A stretch of DNA of 12,457 nt from Phoronis pallida. Its lineage: Eukaryota; Phoronida; Phoronidae. The notes below the pieces were generated by a model, which saw only the letters and a program-made list of their open reading frames with translations, was not told where the DNA came from and did not search any database. Each line of letters begins with the position of its first letter. The stretch's first letter is position 1. The stretch covers positions 1 to 12,457 of the forward strand of contig JAOXYC010187245.1 in assembly GCA_028565715.1 (NCBI GenBank), given 5' to 3'. A program made the translations under genes and the position numbers. Positions 7,773 through 12,457 of this stretch are shown here, piece by piece.

Positions 7773-7990
7773 ATCATCTTTTATATAGCGCTACTTATGC
7801 AATGCGCTTTACAATAATAATAAGTAAGTTAAAAAACAGAAATAAGTTAACACTAATAAATAAGGTAAAGTCAAGTTAGATTAAAATTACATATGATTTG
7901 AAATTATGATGGGAGTTAAAATAATGAAAGACGCCATTGATGGATAAGTAAATACTTAAAAGTAATTGTGTTTGAGGCGGTGTTGTAAAA
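7772..7990 (-). mobile_element. GCGC/TATATA dispersed repeat beside the ATT array
   Basis: Directly next to the ATT array, the minus strand reads GTAAAGCGC, a short spacer, GCGCTATATAA, then the (AAT)n tail. On the plus strand the following ~200 bp (AATAATAATAAG to GTGTTTGAGGCGGTGTTG) fits, from memory, the body of a dispersed repeat common in marine invertebrate genomes that joins a GCGC-flanked TATATA motif to an ATT tail. GCGC..GCGC forms a small 4-bp stem. I cannot name the family, and the strand call follows the microsatellite-tail convention. Confidence 0.45.
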
Positions 7991-8026
7991 GTCAGACAGC
8001 AAAAATATATAAAACTAGATGTTTGA

Positions 8027-8236
8027 CCCGCGCTTCGCTGCGGGGTGTGCGCGTGCTTCGCACGTGCTTCGCACGTGTACAACCCTTGCACACGCACACC
8101 CCGTTACCTTGACCCACCTCGACTTTAACCGACTTTTCCCGCGCTTCGCGCGCTCTTGCCCGTGCGGGGTGTGCGCGTGCTTCGCACGTGCAAACCCCGT
8201 GCACACGTACACCCCATTGCCTTGTACAATCTCGAC
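8027..8236. repeat. duplicated GC-rich self-complementary block
   Basis: Two related units, 8027-8123 and 8138-8236. They share an identical 28-bp run (8040-8067 and 8164-8191) and parallel ends (ACACCCC...CCTTG...CTCGAC). Each unit forms a long stem: 8041-8056 with 8088-8103 pairs at 15 of 16 positions, and 8166-8180 with 8201-8215 pairs at 13 of 15 plus a wobble. Within the loops are CGTGC-TTC-GCACG mini-hairpins (twice in unit 1, once in unit 2), and CGCGC-TTC-GCGCG lies at the start of unit 2. The strong G+C content and CpG density contrast with the AT-rich surroundings. Short frames here on both strands are repeat by-products. Confidence 0.85.
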
Positions 8237-8306
8237 ATTCTTCCTGGTATTTTTCGAACGTATTCCATCGAAGAGGTAGCATCAAATGAATTTAAAACTA
8301 GTAAAA

Positions 8307-8363
8307 GACTACGAAAAGACTCGATGCAAAGTTATAAACAGCATACACAGTCGTGTTTTCAAT
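8307..8363 (-). repeat. 57-bp inverted repeat, right arm
   Basis: Inverted partner of 7559-7615 (53 of 57). Immediately outside it, AATGTTATGGTAT (8366-8378) repeats in direct orientation a stretch just outside the left arm (7507-7519), so the flanks share a short direct repeat while the arms are inverted. Confidence 0.85.
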
Positions 8364-8416
8364 AAAATGTTATGGTATCTGTCAGTCTGACGAGTTAGAG
8401 ACATACGAAGCTTGTG

Positions 8417-8436
8417 AAATTATGAGCACTACTTGG
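8417..8436 (+). repeat. short diverged repeat, copy 1
   Basis: This 20-base segment matches 8899-8918 at 15 positions, and all five differences are transitions. With the 63-bp repeat at 8717 nearby, this suggests partial duplications of one family around 8.4-8.9 kb. Confidence 0.3.
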
Positions 8437-8716
8437 TGACAGGGATTACAAGTCTGAAGTGTTTTTCAAGCCTTGATTCAACACCAGAATTGTGTTAATT
8501 AATTTATTGGGTAGATCTAGGATCCAATAAGGGTTCTTCTTGATTCCTATGGTAGATGTAGTATTTTTCCTAATTATCTACACGTAACCCAAGTGACAGA
8601 GAAGAACAAAAATAACATTGTAAAAGAGAGGACTTCAAGTATTGAATCACATTAACATGTAAAATGTAAAACACACTGGTATACATGTATCGCTCTTTAG
8701 AAAGTTTGCATGATTC

Positions 8717-8779
8717 CTTGACAATTGGGCATTGAGCGCTGGGCTAGTACGCGTAATGTGAATAGCCACCCGTAGCTTA
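8717..8779 (+). repeat. 63-bp direct repeat, copy 2
   Basis: Second copy of 7023-7085 (57 of 63 identical, ungapped), 1,694 bp downstream in the same orientation. The 62-codon minus-strand frame that covers it is not supported as a gene. Confidence 0.85.
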
Positions 8780-9272
8780 CAGTGATGAAGTAGATTAATG
8801 TGTTCACTAATTGGCCAGCATTCTGATGATTTCCCTTTAACTGATCGTGCGAGCTCGTCTCGCGACCGAGGGGAACAATTACCAAATCAAATTGTATAAA
8901 ATTATGGGTGCTACCCGGAGTTGATATAGTACATGATCGAACAGTTTTGTAAGTTTACTTACAAGCAAAGCACACTAAGAAAATTCCCAAGATAAAGAAC
9001 CCTTTAAAAGAAAATAAAGAAGATAAAATTGTCTATTATGCTACATTGAAAACCATTATGGCGGCAAAACATTTGATATTTTTATGTAGTCCCTATAATT
9101 TTAACTATCTGACAGGCGTTTTTCATATACATGTGTAGTACCCGTATAATCTATTGTATCCACTGCTACCTGTATTTACTTAAATCATTTTTATTTTAAT
9201 ATTCGTAGCCGTCTTAATATATTCCCTATGAATATATCGATTTGATAATAATTATTTTACTAAGTGGTATCA
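8780..9272. other. non-coding stretch
   Basis: No gene seen. It contains the second copy of a short diverged repeat (8899-8918) and a small GCGAG/CTCGC stem near 8848-8863; the remainder is plain AT-rich DNA. Confidence 0.5.
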
Positions 9273-9635
9273 TTAAAGATACTGTCTCCTTGTTGGTGAG
9301 GATCTGGGGTCAAAATTCAAATCAACTTGAAATTGTGTGTACGAGTTCTTTAATGCATATAATTAACCTGCATCATAGTAAGAAATTCTTTAAAAAATCG
9401 GTAAAGGGGTTAATTTGAGCTTTTTACCCTAAAAAAGTGTAAAGTTTGAAAACCTTGTCTGCAGACAAGGTTTTTTGGATACAAAGATCTCAAACTTACC
9501 CTTTTCCCGATTTTTTTTGAATTTTTTTACTAAGATGCAGGTTAGTTATATTCATCAAAGGACTCATACACAAAATGCCTAGTTGATTTGAATTTTGACC
9601 CCAGATCCTCACCAACAAGGAGACAGTATCTTTAA
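9273..9635. mobile_element. 355-bp palindromic MITE flanked by TTAA
   Basis: The element 9277-9631 is flanked on both sides by TTAA (9273-9276 and 9632-9635). The outer 54 bases, TTAA included, form a perfect inverted repeat (9273-9326 with 9582-9635), starting AGATACTGTCTCCTTG after TTAA. Inward the arms remain alignable but diverged all the way to a perfect 26-bp palindrome at 9449-9474 centred on CTGCAG, so almost the whole element folds on itself; the left arm has an extra ~14 bases near the centre. There are no frames. TTAA targets occur in piggyBac and Kolobok elements, but the terminal bases are not the usual piggyBac CCY, and a TA target is also possible, so the superfamily is open. 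Confidence 0.92.
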
Positions 9636-12003
9636 GTATTCATTGAAGCCTTCGATAACAAATCGCCAGTAACAGTGGCAGCGACTAAAACTATCCACTC
9701 GGTTTTCCTACAAATTTATCAATTCGTTTAGTCAAACCATACAACTTCCTTTTACTGAAAACAGGAAGTCACTGGGAGATTGAACTGACATTCTAAATTA
9801 CCGCGGCTTAGGCGACGGTATTTCAAAGTCAGCAAAGGCTTCGCTTTTTTAAAATATGGTTAATATCATCTTCAATGTTTGAAACCCGCCATCTGCTAAT
9901 GTGTGTAATGCATCACATTTCAATTCAGATTTTTGTTGCCATCGGAGCTTTTTTAGATAAAATCACATTAGTTTGTTTTAACAGCTGAATAACTATGTTA
10001 ATATCCAAAAAAACAACATTGTTTTACAACTGTGTTCGATATCCATAGTACACAATCATAGATTGCAACGGTTTACTGGATCGTATTCATATTGACCCCT
10101 ACTATTAGCCAGCCCTCGGGAATTTAATTGGAACACGGAAATGATTTTTCTATAGAGTAGGCCTACCTATTACAGCTGTTTTCTCGACGGAGTTTATAAA
10201 ACACTTAATGACACGTGCAAAGTGACGAGCGTCGTTAGAAACGGAAACGCATAACGGTTTATGACATCAAGTCGCTGCAGAAAGTCAAAACGCGTTTCTA
10301 CTATTTTGAAATAAAATTGTTTTTAAAATTGTGTCGCATGGAATTTTTTTGTAATAATTTTCTATTTTCAGAATCTAAGGTATTCATTATTATCGAATAA
10401 CTTTTAAGTTAGAATGAAAATTCTCAATGATTGACTACAGAAAATATATATCTCAACGTATAATTCTCAATCTTGGATTTAGTCATTTTACCAACAGAGC
10501 ATTCAGTTGGTGTTTCGTACTCCGCTCTAAATGGTTGATAACAATGGTAAGAAACTATCATGTTTAAAACATCGTATCGATAACCCTCACACACCACGTG
10601 ATTAACCTTTCTCACCGCGTGAACAAGAATCGCACTCACCTATCCTTAAATTCACTTGAGCAGTCAAAAATTGGAAATTCTTTTCTTCAGCAATTATTCA
10701 TCTTTTCAAAGGCTTTCGTGTAAGTCACATCATATGACTCGCAGGTTGATGCATTTAGTAGACGAAAACATAACCTATGCGTAAGTTCCTATAGTGCATC
10801 AATACTCATGATTTGAATTATTCAGGCAAGTATGTGTATTTAGCTTATGGGGGCTATTTATTAAAGAAACATATCATATATTTGACGTGTAAATAACATG
10901 CTTCGATTGACAGGTAAATCATATTCAGTCATATTTAAGTGAATAATTAACATTAATTCTTGACCGGTGTAAGAAAATATTGTAATCCTTGAGTTTACGA
11001 CTATACAATTAGAACAGATGTTTTAAAAATATTCAACATGAAAACAATTGAAACAGCGGGAAGGCAGCAAAATCATCGATGTGAGAAGTCTTTGCATTTT
11101 TGATTTTTAATCAACATCGCCATCTTTTTGGTGGAATCAAGAGTATACTTTTCTTGAATGACGTAACATATCAATTTGTCTGCAACTAATAAAGTTTTAC
11201 GATCACTTTTATCTTCAGCAGAGTGACTAAGCTATCTACTTGTACTTACTAATTATTGGGATTTCATTTTTTTTCAATTGTGACTTAGTGCCTCGGATTC
11301 CGTCACTGAACAGTGGTGCCTAATTTTAATTCAAAATCAAAAGCTTTAAAAAGGCAAAAGGGATACTAATTAATAACTCAATCATGTAATTTCAATTGAG
11401 AATGAGCACGTGCACCACTCCATACAAGATGGCATTAAAGATTCCATCCAGACCTGATTATATTTAATAGCATTCCAGTGCCCCTTCTATAACACAACAT
11501 TTAGCGCTTTAAATACTACATTCTTCTACACAGAACATTAAGTCTATAAATTATTTCATATTCAAGTAAATTGGGTTTTTATAACAGTCCCACGGCGTCA
11601 CAGTTGAAAATAACGCGCAAACTTTTTAAAAACTAAAAAGTATTATTATTCTTGGGTTGCACACAAGGTCCCGTAATTATATTCACGTCTAATCAGAAAG
11701 CGCCCCAAAAAGGAAATAAATTTTTTTTTAAAAGAGAAACACACAAATTGCGAATGGCAATATACGTTTTCAATAAGTTTTAATTCAATCTGAGATTCTG
11801 TCTTGCGTTTTGTAAAATAAGCGAACTGCTCGTATCTGTTGCCGGTAAAAACAAGGTTTACGATTGGCCATATCGCCCGCTATTATATAACATTTAAATT
11901 TTAAACATGTGCAAGTCAGATCTTTCCTACCTTCATTCATTTATATCACTGAGACCCGCAATTGAATACACGTGCTGTTTGAAAATACTATAACAGAATG
12001 TTC
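9636..12003. other. long non-coding stretch
   Basis: No gene, RNA gene or clear repeat over ~2.4 kb. The one notable frame (10424-10639 minus, 71 codons) matches no family I know. Just upstream of it on the minus strand is a good 5' splice donor-like AG|GTGAGT (about 10643-10636), but no exon could be supported. A small ETS-type hairpin, ACTTCCT (9744-9750) with AGGAAGT (9763-9769), and a TAGGCCTA (10158-10165) are the only marked sites. Confidence 0.5.
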
Positions 12004-12004
12004 A

Positions 12005-12158
12005 TGTTTGTTTATTGGTGTTTACATGTAAACCGTCAATGATATCGGGCACACATTGTGCCTATAGCTGTTTACTGATTCACTTGTATCGATCACTGAA
12101 TAAAACGATCGGTTTGGTAAAGAATTTGAAAGCTGAAGAAAAAACTGTTTACATGTAA
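12005..12158 (+). promoter_or_regulatory. forkhead-motif cluster
   Basis: TGTTTAT (12009-12015), TGTTTAC (12019-12025), GTAAAC (12028-12033), TGTTTAC (12069-12075) and TGTTTAC (12146-12152) fall within ~150 bp. The 14-bp palindrome GTTTACATGTAAAC lies at 12020-12033, and its first 12 bases recur at 12147-12158. In AT-rich DNA such motifs are common by chance, so regulatory function is only a suggestion. Confidence 0.25.
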
Positions 12159-12457
12159 TTGATATGCTTTGTGACATGTATTGATGTGTTTGCCCCTAAA
12201 TGTCATGTTTTTACAACGGTGTTGAAATCAGGTATAATCATGAGTGATATAATTAGTTAATTACCCGTTGTTTTTCGCGTCTTGAAAGCAGACGCTCGTT
12301 GATTAATATAATTATTTCATTATATTCAGGAGATTCATAACTAGTTTCAAACAGCATCGTCCATTTTCAAATGAGTAGTGACACGCATATCTGAACATGT
12401 ACATAACAAAGGGTCTAATATACACAAGCACTTACAAGATTCTCCTAATTGTAAAGA
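12159..12457. other. non-coding end of window
   Basis: AT-rich sequence in which I see no gene, repeat or structured element. Confidence 0.5.

Noticed and set aside
7649-7879. Leucine-run open frame
   Set aside because: It is simply translation of the ATT microsatellite.
7992-8285. Several overlapping frames on both strands, up to 97 codons
   Set aside because: They arise because the duplicated GC-rich repeat lacks stop codons; the encoded strings mirror the DNA palindromes.
9273-9635. Assignment to piggyBac from the TTAA flanks
   Set aside because: The termini begin AGATACT rather than CCY, and because TTAA is part of the perfect palindrome a TA duplication cannot be excluded.
10424-10643. 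Minus-strand frame with a strong splice donor-like AG|GTGAGT just upstream
   Set aside because: No acceptable exon with an acceptor or start could be paired with the donor, and the frame shows no recognisable domain.
1-12457. Bacterial or phage system, CRISPR array or operon
   Set aside because: There are no long frames, ribosome-binding patterns or spaced direct repeats; composition and repeats are those of animal nuclear DNA.

Overview
The window looks like non-coding, AT-rich nuclear DNA from an animal, most likely a marine invertebrate. The reasons are: no open frame longer than 97 codons on either strand; frequent intact CpG dinucleotides; many short foldback (MITE-like) elements; a long ATT microsatellite next to a GCGC/TATATA dispersed repeat; a tRNA-derived SINE-like head; and four copies of the palindrome TAGGCCTA. 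A deuterostome such as an echinoderm, hemichordate or cephalochordate is my guess from repeat style only. I recognise no protein-coding gene, rRNA, intact tRNA, snRNA or CRISPR array. The window is probably intergenic or a large intron.

Layout. 1-473: AT-rich, with one copy of a dispersed repeat (217-249). 474-635: a 162-bp foldback MITE with nested palindromes. 636-2121: no gene, two hairpins (1025-1108 and 1684-1715). 2122-2465: a second foldback element with ~100-bp arms. 2466-4380: no gene, scattered short palindromes. 4381-4465: an 85-nt hairpin whose geometry resembles a metazoan pri-miRNA. 4466-5638: plain sequence. 5639-5701: a compact hairpin. 5797-5891: a cluster of octamer, CRE, CCAAT, E2F-like and TATA motifs. 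6181-6235: a tRNA-like A/B-box pair on the minus strand.

6830-8918 is a repeat-dense island. It holds a second copy of the 217-249 repeat, a telomere-like (GGGTTAA)n stretch, and a 63-bp direct repeat (7023-7085 and 8717-8779). Inside that pair lies a 57-bp inverted repeat (7559-7615 and 8307-8363), which in turn brackets the ATT microsatellite, the GCGC/TATATA repeat and a duplicated, strongly self-complementary GC-rich block (8027-8236). 9273-9635 is a 355-bp palindromic element with a perfect 54-bp inverted repeat including flanking TTAA. 9636-12457 is plain AT-rich DNA apart from a small ETS hairpin and a forkhead-motif cluster near the end.

No genes act together here. The functional candidates are the miRNA-like hairpin at 4381-4465 and the motif cluster at 5797-5891; the rest is best read as mobile-element debris and structured repeats. 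Identities and alignments were made by eye and are approximate unless called perfect.
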